The notes below the pieces were generated by a model. That model was not told the DNA's origin. It ran no database searches and saw only the letters and a program-made list of their open reading frames with translations. DNA of 64,000 bases. Origin: Candidatus Poribacteria bacterium. Lineage in GTDB: Bacteria; Poribacteria; WGA-4E; WGA-3G. The stretch is taken from contig JAJEAG010000042.1 of assembly GCA_022824265.1 (NCBI GenBank), positions 1-64,000 on the forward strand, written 5' to 3'. This document shows positions 54,606-63,853 of this stretch, one piece after another; the first letter of the stretch is position 1; each line of letters opens with the position of its first letter. The translations under genes and the position numbers were made by a program.

Positions 54606-57494
54606 TTACTTCAAAATCAACATCTTGCGGGTGGCAGTAAAATCGCTTGCTGTCAACGTATAGAAATACACGCCGCTTGCGACAGGTTCGCCAGCATCGT
54701 TTTTACCATCCCAATATACTGCATTTGCGCGGTTGTGATATAAACCTGCAGGTTGATGTCCTAACACTATAGTCCTAATCAGTTGTCCATTTGTGGCATG
54801 GATACTAAGTGACACATCCGCTGCTTCTGACAACTGATAAGGTATCCATGTTTCAGGATTGAATGGATTCGGGTAGTTTGGTAAAAGAACTGTTTCTTGA
54901 GGGGTTAATGCTGCAAGAAGTTGCTGAAGAACAAATATACCACTTTGGAAAGTAGGATCTGTCAATGGTAATTGTTGTGCCTGATGCAACCACTGTTGTA
55001 CTTGTGCTCTTGTCAAGCCATGTTCTAAGTCGTGTGAGCTGATGATAGGCGCAGCACCAGAGGAACTTGCCATAGCCGCAGCAACTAAAGTGAGGTCTAC
55101 AATATCAACAACTTCATCCCCGTTGACATCTGCCAAATTATCCCCTTCTTCTCCGAAGTTAGATGCGACTAAGGTCAAATCTTGTATGTTGACGAAACCG
55201 TCTCCATTGATATCACCTTGTTGGAGTAAAGGTTTTGTAATCTGCGCTGCGGCAACACGTGCATAAGAAACTCTACCTAAATTGTCAGTCAATCGCACCT
55301 TAGAAACAGTTATGCTGGTATTCTTGAGGGAGACAACTTCGAAGGTAAGGTTAGCGAGTGTTCCGGCACCAAAATTTTGTCCTGAAAGAGATGTTGCTGC
55401 AACAGTAACAGTGTTATCTGTGGTAATGGGGTTCACAGAATATGCACCTGTCGGCAGGAAATCAGCATTAGAACTTCCAACATAACTGAGTGCAGATTCA
55501 TCATACCTAACGGTTGCCTGATAACCGAATACATTTCCCGCATCTTCAATATTAAGGGAGAATGTTAACTGCCCACCAATCGCAGGAGACTGTATTGAGG
55601 ATGGAGAAAGACTCACTGTAGCATACATTGTTGAAGGAGGTGTGAAGTTCCATATTAGCACAGTGCCATCAGAACTACTGCTTGCGATTTTGTCTCCATT
55701 TGGACTGAATGCAACATCCAAAACTCCGCTTTTATGTCCAGTAAATGTTTGTAGATGTTGACCGGATATAGTATCCCATACGCGAACAGTGCCATCATTA
55801 CTTCCGCTTGTAAGAATATCTCCATTGCTACTAAAAGCAACATCCCAGACATAATCCGTATGTCCTCTAAATATCTCAAGTTCAACACCGAAGACAATAT
55901 CCCATAAACGAACAGTGCCGTCATCACTTCCACTTGCAAGAACATTTCCATTTGGACTGAATGCAACGCTCCTTACAAAATCTTCATGCCCAAATAAGGT
56001 CTGTTTATGTTCACCTGTCCACACATCCCAAAGTCTAATTGTACCGTCAGCACTACCACTTGCAATTGTGTTACCATCAACACTGAAAGCAACACTCAGT
56101 ACTGAATTACTGTGTCCAGTGAATGTTTGTATGTGTCCTCCATAGATTGCATCCCATAATCGAATAGTTCCATCTTCACTACCACTTGCAATTGTGTTAC
56201 CATCTGGACTATATGCCACGCTCCAAACCCAATTCGTATGTCCTTCATAAGTTCGTTGGTGTTCACCTGTAGTACTGTCCCATAACCTGATGGTGCCATC
56301 GTCACTACCGCTTGCGATAGTACTACCGTCCGGACTGTATACTACACTCCAAACCCAGTCTGTATGTCCAATCAGCATTTGCTGATGTTGACCTGTTGCA
56401 GCATCCCACAGATTAATTGCATTGTCGGAACCACTGCTTGCAACGACACTACCATCATTACTAAACGTTACACCCAAAATGTAGTTGGTATATCCTGTAA
56501 GTGCCTGACGTTGTCCACCGAAAACAGCGTCCCACAAGCGGACAGTACCATCAATACTACCACTTGCAATTGTTCCGCCACTTGTGCTGAATGCAACGGT
56601 CAAAACAATATGTGTGTGTCCTGTAAGGACTTGCTGTGGTTGACCTGAGACAGCATCCCATAAGAGGACTGTTCCATCACCGCTGCTGCTTGCAATTGTA
56701 TTCCCATTTGGACTAAATGCGACATCGTACACTGGACCTTCATGTCCGATGAGGGTTTGTTTGATTATCCCAAACGCCGTATACCATAGACGAATAGTGC
56801 CATCACGACTTGCACTCGCAAGTGTTCCTTCAGTTGGACTGAATGCGATACCATAAACAGCATCTTCATGCCCAAATAGGATGTGTAATTGTTCACCTGT
56901 TTGAATATCCCATAGTTGGACAGATCCGTCCAAACTACCGCTTGCCAACATTGCACCTGTTGTGCTGAATGTAACGCTCGTTACGGTGTCAAAATGTCCG
57001 AGAAGTGTTTGCTGAGTTTCACCCGTTGAAGTGTCCCATAGTCGTATAGACCCATCAGCACTGCCACTTGCTATCATTTGTCCATCTGGGGAGAATGCAA
57101 CACTTTGAACTGAGTTCGTATGTCCCGATAGATTTCGTACCAGTTGACCTGTTGAAGTGTTCCAAAGTTGTATAGACCCATCAGCACTACCACCTGCTAT
57201 CATTTGTCCATCTGGGGAAATGGCAACACAATAGAAGGTTTGCGTATCTCCTGTTAGTAGGGCAGTTTCTGTATAGGTTTGCGTGTCATAGAGCCAAATT
57301 CCAATAGAACTGACTACTGCCAGATATGTTCCATCTGGTGAATACTGAAGTTCGCTTAACCTACCTTTACCAAGGCGCGCATTTGCGTTATCAGGCAAAC
57401 TAAATTGTGCGGAAGTTTGTGCAAAGGTGTTAGTTAGGTATAACGAGGAAGTAAAAAGTAGGGTGAAAAAAAATAAATATACTGTTTTCTTCAT
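54606..57494 (-). CDS. Secreted WD40 protein with cohesin-like and dockerin-like domains and sorting-type module
   Basis: 962 residues. Signal peptide ends TNTFAQT; FSLPDNANARLGKGRLSE follows, then 14 or so very regular WD40 repeats to about residue 615. Residues 625-750 resemble a cohesin fold (VSLSPSSIQSPAIGGQLTFS, FGYQATVRYDESALSYVGSS, GAGTLANLTFEVV). Residues 758-808 are two dockerin-like loops (DINGDGFVNIQDLTLVASNF, DVNGDEVVDIVDLTLVAAAM). A helical segment leads to the C-terminal module (about 869-962, RKMLILK at the end). Cohesin plus dockerin in one chain could allow head-to-tail assembly. Promoter at 57569-57597; AGGAG before the ATG. Confidence 0.85.
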   Translation of the reverse strand: MKKTVYLFFFTLLFTSSLYLTNTFAQTSAQFSLPDNANARLGKGRLSELQYSPDGTYLAVVSSIGIWLYDTQTYTETALLTGDTQTFYCVAISPDGQMIAGGSADGSIQLWNTSTGQLVRNLSGHTNSVQSVAFSPDGQMIASGSADGSIRLWDTSTGETQQTLLGHFDTVTSVTFSTTGAMLASGSLDGSVQLWDIQTGEQLHILFGHEDAVYGIAFSPTEGTLASASRDGTIRLWYTAFGIIKQTLIGHEGPVYDVAFSPNGNTIASSSGDGTVLLWDAVSGQPQQVLTGHTHIVLTVAFSTSGGTIASGSIDGTVRLWDAVFGGQRQALTGYTNYILGVTFSNDGSVVASSGSDNAINLWDAATGQHQQMLIGHTDWVWSVVYSPDGSTIASGSDDGTIRLWDSTTGEHQRTYEGHTNWVWSVAYSPDGNTIASGSEDGTIRLWDAIYGGHIQTFTGHSNSVLSVAFSVDGNTIASGSADGTIRLWDVWTGEHKQTLFGHEDFVRSVAFSPNGNVLASGSDDGTVRLWDIVFGVELEIFRGHTDYVWDVAFSSNGDILTSGSNDGTVRVWDTISGQHLQTFTGHKSGVLDVAFSPNGDKIASSSSDGTVLIWNFTPPSTMYATVSLSPSSIQSPAIGGQLTFSLNIEDAGNVFGYQATVRYDESALSYVGSSNADFLPTGAYSVNPITTDNTVTVAATSLSGQNFGAGTLANLTFEVVSLKNTSITVSKVRLTDNLGRVSYARVAAAQITKPLLQQGDINGDGFVNIQDLTLVASNFGEEGDNLADVNGDEVVDIVDLTLVAAAMASSSGAAPIISSHDLEHGLTRAQVQQWLHQAQQLPLTDPTFQSGIFVLQQLLAALTPQETVLLPNYPNPFNPETWIPYQLSEAADVSLSIHATNGQLIRTIVLGHQPAGLYHNRANAVYWDGKNDAGEPVASGVYFYTLTASDFTATRKMLILK

Positions 57495-57568
57495 TTATGA
57501 AGATGCTCCTTTTACGGTGATAGACAAATACATTTTGGAAGTAATCAACTGAAATAATTTCTTTTTAC

Positions 57569-57597
57569 AGTATACCATAAGACTGTAGTAGTGTCAA
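57569..57597 (-). promoter_or_regulatory. Sigma70-type promoter for the 962-residue WD40 gene
   Basis: On the minus strand TTGACA (57597-57592) and TATACT (57574-57569) with 17-base spacing, about 75 bases before the ATG at 57494. Confidence 0.75.
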
Positions 57598-57666
57598 TAT
57601 CATAGTAATACATTGTAAGATTATTTTAAATCGGAATTTTATTGGTGCAAATGTGTTTATTTGAGA

Positions 57667-60174
57667 CTAAGACCATACATATATTTCGTTATCGTCTGGG
57701 GAGTATCCGATGAATACTGCTAAAACTATTCTTGCACGTGTGCCTTGAACAGCAGGCACTTCGTGGATACAACGGGTGTTGAAAAAGTAGAGGTCTCCTT
57801 GTTCCAAATTGACTGTACAGTTCTCTATTCCATTCTCTAAAGCATACTTGTCAAACGTTTCTTCAGCAATATAAGGTTGAATGTCTTCCGACCAGAGACA
57901 CCGATGGAGTATGGCTTGTGTTCCTTTTCCATTTTCATCAGCATTTTGGAAGAGTAACACACCTGCAAATTGATGTTCAAAGCGGTATACTGCATAATCG
58001 GTACGTTTCTCACGGTATTTGACACTGTCAATATGTGGTTTATAACTATGTGTTTCGTAATGGACGCGAAATATTGCTGGACCATATAGTGCACTGTCAT
58101 CTTCACGAGCAATTTTTACCTCTTTTCCAGGTGATAATGCAGAAAGAGACTCATATATCAGGTCAACGGGATTATCAAATCCATCAAAAAGGAATCTAAA
58201 GAGGTTATGTGTTTCTTTCGCATGTGCCAAAAAACCAGTTTTATCACTACCTCGATTGCCTAAACTTGTTCCGATATCAATACGTGTCCGTTTGTCAGCA
58301 GAGTTAATGTCTGTTTCATCACGCATCAATCCCATATTTGTAAACCGATTGATAAGACCTTGACACTGTTCAGGAGAATATGCATTGCGTAGAATGATGG
58401 CAGGTATTTCTGCTTGTGAAAGGGAGTATATCGGGTTACTGTAGGCTTCATAAATCGTCTTTAGGTCAGGTTCAGCAGGAAGCCAACTGGATCGATGTTT
58501 CATAGTGGTCTCCAAATGTTGTGGGGAATCAGGAGTATACATGAACTGTCGTTCTGCTAATACTTGAGAAGGACGTTTTTGTAGAACTGGAATGACATAA
58601 CTCCGAATCGTTAGGTCATCATAAATGTCTGTTTCAACTAATGGATTCGAATTTTCGCGGTGGTCAAACACAACATAGTATCCTTCAGTAGTCCTTTCCG
58701 ACTTTAGGTATTCAGCAAGTTGCTGCTTTCCCGCTTGATACCGACGTTCACTTCGCCATATCTTCGTTTCAATTATATATTGCGTTCCATTATGTGAAAT
58801 GATGATGTCTGCTCTACCTCTTCCAGTTTGAACTTCTAAACGTATTGATGCTCCTATAGTTTGTACAAACTGATCTAAGTATGCTGATAAGAGATATTGT
58901 CCGATGAATTCTTGTGGTGTGTCTGGTACTTGAAGGATTCTATATCCTACCCTCGCAATAAAATTCTTGAAATTGTCTATCAAAGCGTGCATCTGTATTG
59001 TGCCTGTAGGTGTAATATATCCAGAAAAATTAATTGGACCGTCATCTGAAAAGTATTCGTCTTCAAGACCATTACCGGGAGGTTGAAACGCTTGGATAAT
59101 ACAATGCATATAAATCGGATTTAATATTTTACACAGACCGTCTTTACCTTTTGTTATGACTCCGTACGTTACCAGTTCACTAATGCTCTCGTTACGGAGG
59201 TTAAAACGTTTGCCTTCCTCTGTAAATGCGATTTGCATAAGAAGCGAAGCGTATTTGTGATCCCTACGGATATTTGTGATTAAATGATCAATGTTTGTGT
59301 TCCGCTCCTCAAGGAGACATGCATGTGCTTGTAAAAAGTGTGAAATATCAATGGTTTCGTTTTTTGGGATATTGAGTTCGTCTGTTAGAATTTGGGCAAT
59401 TCTATTAACGAGGAAAGGTTGTCCAGCAGTCTGCAGATGAAGTATCTCAAGGACTTCTGGAGAAGTATGTTGTCCGACTTCGTCCGTGTACTGCTGGAAT
59501 AATTCATGAATCTGCTGTAACGTGAAGTTTGGGAGTGTAAACTCATCTTGTATGTTAAATGGAGAAATTGAACGGTCGTAGTTTAGTTGTGTGATGCTTT
59601 TAACACCAACTATGCTGACGCTATACGGGGATCGGACATGGCTATCGGTAAGATATATTCTACGGAGTGTATGCAGAAAATCGCTCACGACGGTTTGTGG
59701 AATTCCATCAAACTCGTCAATGTTTAGAACAATACGTGGAACTTCAGATGGGTCATTCTCATGAATTAGCAAACTTGGTAATTGCCTGAAAAAACTCCTA
59801 AGTGCAACATGATCAGTAATTTCAGTGTTGTCTAAGAATTCTATAAGTTCTTGTGTTAGTACAAGGTTTCTTTTCTCACAGACCTTTTCTATTTCTTCAC
59901 AGATATCATCAAAGATGTCTCTGTAAAAGGCATCCGATGTGCGATTTTTATACATCTCAAAATTGAGCTGAATTGGAAAAAAGTTGTTGTCTTCTTCTAC
60001 GAGTATTTTGAGAGCATCTTTGAAGAATGTGGTTTTTCCTGTTTGTCGTGGAGCAAAAAGTACGATGTATCGTCCTTGTTTTACGCGGTTTATGTAATCG
60101 GCAATTTCTTCCCTACGCGTGACGACATAATGGTCTCTGATATTAACTGGTCCGTATGTGCCAAATATTCTCAT
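57667..60174 (-). CDS. Fusion protein: AAA-type ATPase + PD-(D/E)XK nuclease-like domain + 2OG-Fe(II) oxygenase
   Basis: 835 residues with three parts. Residues 1-370: P-loop ATPase with Walker A APRQTGKT (41-48) and Walker B IVLNIDEFDG (148-157), like the AAA-like ATPases often seen beside nuclease domains. Residues 390-530: PD-(D/E)XK-type core with D456 and E469-T-K471 (RGRADIIIS, YIIETKIW). Residues 590-835: 2-oxoglutarate/iron oxygenase with H714-I-D716 (YKPHIDSV), H804 (RCIHEVP) and R813 or R815. An internal ATG (M558, at 58503) has GGAG 6 bases before it, so the oxygenase may also be made alone. Function unknown; a phage-defence or DNA/protein-modifying role is speculation. Confidence 0.8.
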   Translation of the reverse strand: MRIFGTYGPVNIRDHYVVTRREEIADYINRVKQGRYIVLFAPRQTGKTTFFKDALKILVEEDNNFFPIQLNFEMYKNRTSDAFYRDIFDDICEEIEKVCEKRNLVLTQELIEFLDNTEITDHVALRSFFRQLPSLLIHENDPSEVPRIVLNIDEFDGIPQTVVSDFLHTLRRIYLTDSHVRSPYSVSIVGVKSITQLNYDRSISPFNIQDEFTLPNFTLQQIHELFQQYTDEVGQHTSPEVLEILHLQTAGQPFLVNRIAQILTDELNIPKNETIDISHFLQAHACLLEERNTNIDHLITNIRRDHKYASLLMQIAFTEEGKRFNLRNESISELVTYGVITKGKDGLCKILNPIYMHCIIQAFQPPGNGLEDEYFSDDGPINFSGYITPTGTIQMHALIDNFKNFIARVGYRILQVPDTPQEFIGQYLLSAYLDQFVQTIGASIRLEVQTGRGRADIIISHNGTQYIIETKIWRSERRYQAGKQQLAEYLKSERTTEGYYVVFDHRENSNPLVETDIYDDLTIRSYVIPVLQKRPSQVLAERQFMYTPDSPQHLETTMKHRSSWLPAEPDLKTIYEAYSNPIYSLSQAEIPAIILRNAYSPEQCQGLINRFTNMGLMRDETDINSADKRTRIDIGTSLGNRGSDKTGFLAHAKETHNLFRFLFDGFDNPVDLIYESLSALSPGKEVKIAREDDSALYGPAIFRVHYETHSYKPHIDSVKYREKRTDYAVYRFEHQFAGVLLFQNADENGKGTQAILHRCLWSEDIQPYIAEETFDKYALENGIENCTVNLEQGDLYFFNTRCIHEVPAVQGTRARIVLAVFIGYSPDDNEIYVWS

Positions 60175-60196
60175 CTCTTATACCTTGAGAATTCTA

Positions 60197-61021
60197 TTAG
60201 AATTTCGGATTGAACAGATAATCATCCAACTTCTCTTGGACAAATTCAGCATTATGGTCAAGTTCGCTGTTTTCAAAAGCAGCTTCACAACCTGTTTGGT
60301 ATTTCAAACGTCTTCCTGAACGGAGCCAACGTATGCGGTGAATCATTGCTATCATGTGTCGTGGTTCGTCAGACTGGTTTGGGACTCCACGGTGCCAAAG
60401 TCGCATGTCTCGAATTAAGGCACTGCCTTTCTTGGCATTGCCTCGGATCGGTGGAGCGATTTCACGACGTTCTGCTTCATGTTCATCATCAATGTGTCGT
60501 CCACTGACATCCAGATGTGATCCAGGCCACAGTTCTACACTACCGTTTTCCTCAAGTGTATCTTGAGGAGAGATATTGACAACTACTTCAGATGCGGGGT
60601 GTGCCACTTCCTGATTCAGCCACAGATGATCACCGTCTCTATGGAGCGGTTGTGTGCCACTACCCGGACAGTTCGTGTTGCCGTTGTAAAAATTATTATA
60701 GACTCCCTCTCCAAGCAGAGCCTTCGTTACCTGCACAATGAAAGGATTTGCAACTATGTCCTTGAAGATATAAGGTGCAAATGGAGGCGGTCCCTGCTGA
60801 AGATGTCCTTTGAGCATTCCCGCCCCACCCCAACGTTCGGCTTTAATCAACTTTCGTGAATCGTCATCCATACGTTCTCGCAATATATCCAAATGATCAT
60901 GGCTGATGATGTTCTCTAAAACAACATATCCATCAACGCGTATTGCTTCAACTGCTTGATTCACATGTTTATCTGATAGTTTACCTGAGGATAATTCTTT
61001 AGGTCTTACTGTTATTTCCAC
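60197..61021 (-). CDS. Phytanoyl-CoA dioxygenase (PhyH) family protein
   Basis: A 274-residue non-heme iron 2-oxoglutarate-dependent oxygenase. Iron ligands are visible as H127-R-D129 (QPLHRDGDHLWLN) and H210 (RLWHRGVPNQS); R221 (EPRHM) should bind 2-oxoglutarate. Substrate unknown; the family hydroxylates lipids and diverse small molecules and is expanded in Poribacteria. The start is GTG at 61021 with AAGGA 8 bases before it. It overlaps the aspartokinase gene by 23 bases and ends 22 bases before the fusion gene's start, so three genes form one transcript. Confidence 0.88.
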   Translation of the reverse strand: MEITVRPKELSSGKLSDKHVNQAVEAIRVDGYVVLENIISHDHLDILRERMDDDSRKLIKAERWGGAGMLKGHLQQGPPPFAPYIFKDIVANPFIVQVTKALLGEGVYNNFYNGNTNCPGSGTQPLHRDGDHLWLNQEVAHPASEVVVNISPQDTLEENGSVELWPGSHLDVSGRHIDDEHEAERREIAPPIRGNAKKGSALIRDMRLWHRGVPNQSDEPRHMIAMIHRIRWLRSGRRLKYQTGCEAAFENSELDHNAEFVQEKLDDYLFNPKF

Positions 61022-62369
61022 TGAAAAATTCCTTATAGAGTGCTTGAACTGCAGTATCCATATCTGTTGACTTCACACCGAACATCATGCTAACCTCATT
61101 TGAACCTTGGTTAATAATCTCTATATTCACATCAGAATTTGCCAACGCGCTTGTTGCTCGTGCTGCGACGCCAACGGTGTGCTGCATACCTTCACCTACA
61201 ACCATAATGAGAGATAACTCACGTTCAACAGATACATCTTCTGGGGCAAGTGTTTGTCGAATCTTTTCAACAACTCTTTTCTCTTTATCTGCAGGTAAGT
61301 TTTCTTCTCGGAGGATGACAGACATATTGTCTATACCTGATGGGACATGTTCGAAAGAGATATTTTCACCTTCCAATATCTGCAATAGTCGTCTACCAAA
61401 ACCGATCTGTCGGTTCATGAGATATTTGCTGAGATAAACACAACAGACATTGCTCATGGCTGCGATGCCGACTACTGGGGTTTCCCTTGAGTTGCAGTGA
61501 GGGACAATCAATGTTCCAGCAGCTTTGGGATTATTAGTATTTTTTATATGCACAGGTACCATTGCGCGATACACAGGTTCAAGAGCTTCATCGTGAAATA
61601 CTGAGAAACCAGCATAAGAGAGTTCGCGCATCTCACGGTAGGTTAGTTCTGAAATCGGCGCGGGATCCGATACAATAGATGGATTTGCTGCGAACACAGA
61701 GTCAACATCAGTGAAGTTCTCATACACTTCTGCTCTAACAGCACCCGCAAGAATCGCACCGGTAATGTCGGAACCACCACGCGAAAATGTTACAACGTGA
61801 CCATCCTTTGAATAACCAAAAAAACCTGGAAAAATCGTAATTCCTTGACGTTCCCTAAGATGACGTAAGCGGTTGTACGCTTCAGGAAGAACTTGTGCGT
61901 TTCCCGGTTCATCAGAAAGGAGTAATCCAGCGTCCTTTGGGTTGACATAGTGTGCCTCTACACCGCGTCCCTGCAACACCTGTGCAATTAAACGGGCACA
62001 ATTGTCTTCGCCACCTGCTTTCATTGTGTCCATATAGAGATCAGCATCATCTATGCTGTTTTCAAGACGTTCTGTGAGATCAAGGGCAATAGGTTCAATG
62101 ACCTCGACGGGTAACTCCAATTCAGTAGCGATATTTCGATAACGTTCAATAGCTTCTGCACACTCAGATGCCCCAATTTTTCCCATCAACCGTTCGGATG
62201 CAGCTGCTATGAGTAGATCGGTTACTTTGATGTCTTGGCTGTGACGTTTACCGGGTGCTGATACTACGATTATACGCCGTGACGGATCAGCGGTGATGAT
62301 GTCGCACACTTGGCGAACTTGATCTCCTGTCGCAAGGGAACTCCCACCAAATTTAGATACTTTTAACAA
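60999..62369 (-). CDS. lysC: Aspartokinase
   Basis: A 456-residue kinase for the first step of the Lys/Thr/Met pathway. The N-terminal kinase domain has KVSKFGGSSLATGDQV and FSRGGSDITGAILAG; the C-terminal half has two ACT domains (for example ISFEHVPSGIDNMSVIL and VGVAARATSALANSDVNIEI), the usual place of feedback control by lysine or threonine. The start is TTG at 62369: GGAGG lies 7 bases upstream and no in-frame ATG is nearby. Works with thrC at 27.4 kb. Its association with two oxygenase genes downstream has no obvious reason. Confidence 0.93.
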   Translation of the reverse strand: MLKVSKFGGSSLATGDQVRQVCDIITADPSRRIIVVSAPGKRHSQDIKVTDLLIAAASERLMGKIGASECAEAIERYRNIATELELPVEVIEPIALDLTERLENSIDDADLYMDTMKAGGEDNCARLIAQVLQGRGVEAHYVNPKDAGLLLSDEPGNAQVLPEAYNRLRHLRERQGITIFPGFFGYSKDGHVVTFSRGGSDITGAILAGAVRAEVYENFTDVDSVFAANPSIVSDPAPISELTYREMRELSYAGFSVFHDEALEPVYRAMVPVHIKNTNNPKAAGTLIVPHCNSRETPVVGIAAMSNVCCVYLSKYLMNRQIGFGRRLLQILEGENISFEHVPSGIDNMSVILREENLPADKEKRVVEKIRQTLAPEDVSVERELSLIMVVGEGMQHTVGVAARATSALANSDVNIEIINQGSNEVSMMFGVKSTDMDTAVQALYKEFFSGNNSKT

Positions 62370-62510
62370 TCCTAATCCTCCATTAACAATTAAATTTGTT
62401 GGTGATAATTATAACACAGTTCTAATTAATAGTGAAAGGGATTCATGAATCATAATGATTAGAGATTAGGTTTTATGCCTGAAGTGAACGGGATGTTTGA
62501 TAAAATGGAA

Positions 62511-62540
62511 AAGCAGGTACCGCTATAGTGGTACCTGCTT
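62511..62540 (-). terminator. Intrinsic terminator after Gfo/Idh/MocA gene 2
   Basis: Perfect 11-bp inverted repeat aagcaggtacc (62511-62521) / ggtacctgctt (62530-62540), 56 bases past the stop of the minus-strand gene. Confidence 0.75.
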
Positions 62541-62595
62541 GTAAGTATCAATTAGTTGTGTTTTTGATTATAATGTGTTCACGGGTACGCCAGAA

Positions 62596-63663
62596 CTATC
62601 TCTTTCGTGTTTGCCCTTCAAACGGAGTACGTAGATCGTATTTTCCTTCTTCAAGGACAGGGAGGGTTCCATCATTAACCATCAATTCCAATGGCAATTC
62701 CTTAGTCTCAAGCGGCATGTTGACGACATTTTTAATACGCAAAGATTCATAAATCGCCATCATAATCTCAATTGTATATCGAGCTTGTTCACCTCTGCCT
62801 CTATGAGTCGGAATTTTTCCTTCTATCCACTCAATGAGTTCTTGGAACTGATTTTTAGGTTCAGGTGGTGGAGTAATTGTCTGCCAACCTTTGGCATCTC
62901 CGTTTTGGAGCAGCACCGTTCCGTTATCACCGTTGCGAATTTGTCCTTCCGTTCCAGCAATTACAGGCATAGGGACAGGTGGTTCAGGTAGATCGCCTTC
63001 ATAGATAGCACGCGCGCCACCTTCAAAACAGACTAATCCCATACAGAGGTCCTCACAAATCGTGCGACGTTCCCACCGATCTGTTGTGCGAGATGTAGTC
63101 CCGACAACCCAGAGTGTTTCGGGATCAGACAATTGAAAACGCCAACTATCAATCGCGTGAGTTCCCGTATTAAGTAGACCTGCATGTGATTTCCCACGAT
63201 GATGAAGTGTTGTTGGTGTCCCGACTGCACCTGCTGCAACAAGTCTACGAATCTCAATGTTTGCAGGACTGTATCTGCGTTGGTGTCCGATGACAAGTTT
63301 GACATCATTCTCTTCACATGCTTCCAGCATGTCATCTGCCTGACCAAGTGAAGCGGACATCGGTTTTTCACCCATTATTCCCTTCACACCAGCCTTCGCT
63401 GCAGCAACCGTGGCTTCAGAACGAGGTCCTTGCCACGTTGTAATACTGACAATGTCAAGATCCTCTTTTGCCAACATTTCATCAACATCAGTATAGGTAG
63501 CAGGTACATCAAATTCATCTGCAAGACGTTTTGCGGATTCTTCATAGATATCCATTGCTGCTACGATATTAATATTTGGTTGTTTTTGCCAGGATCTTGA
63601 ATGGGAACGACCCATTCCTCCACAACCAATAATCCCAATACGATATGTCTGATTCGTTGCCAT
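62596..63663 (-). CDS. Gfo/Idh/MocA-family oxidoreductase 2
   Basis: 355 residues from the ATG at 63663, which has AAGGAG 8 bases upstream; the frame continues to 63696 without a better site. Rossmann motif IGIIGCGGMGRSHSRS, catalytic-site GEKPMS (E99-K100-P101) and substrate-side NTGTHAIDSWRFQLSD. Sugar or cyclitol dehydrogenase of unknown specificity. It differs clearly from the 44593-45621 protein, so the two are not recent copies. Aspartokinase lies 227 bases downstream on the same strand behind a terminator, so this is a separate unit. Confidence 0.9.
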   Translation of the reverse strand: MATNQTYRIGIIGCGGMGRSHSRSWQKQPNINIVAAMDIYEESAKRLADEFDVPATYTDVDEMLAKEDLDIVSITTWQGPRSEATVAAAKAGVKGIMGEKPMSASLGQADDMLEACEENDVKLVIGHQRRYSPANIEIRRLVAAGAVGTPTTLHHRGKSHAGLLNTGTHAIDSWRFQLSDPETLWVVGTTSRTTDRWERRTICEDLCMGLVCFEGGARAIYEGDLPEPPVPMPVIAGTEGQIRNGDNGTVLLQNGDAKGWQTITPPPEPKNQFQELIEWIEGKIPTHRGRGEQARYTIEIMMAIYESLRIKNVVNMPLETKELPLELMVNDGTLPVLEEGKYDLRTPFEGQTRKR

Positions 63664-63853
63664 AATTTGTCTCCTTAGATTCTGTTGAACATACACTCAG
63701 ATGAGTTTAGCATAATGTATCAATTTCTTCGGTCTACGTCAACATGTTTTCACAGCACAATTCTGTATTGACGGTATCACTGTTATCTGATAAAGTGAAA
63801 CCCAATGAATACATATCAAGTTTTCAGAAATAAATATACTAAGTAGTGAGTGA

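Noticed and set aside
46418-57494. Regularly spaced repeats as a CRISPR array
   Set aside because: The periodicity is that of WD40 codons in open reading frames, and repeats are degenerate at the DNA level.
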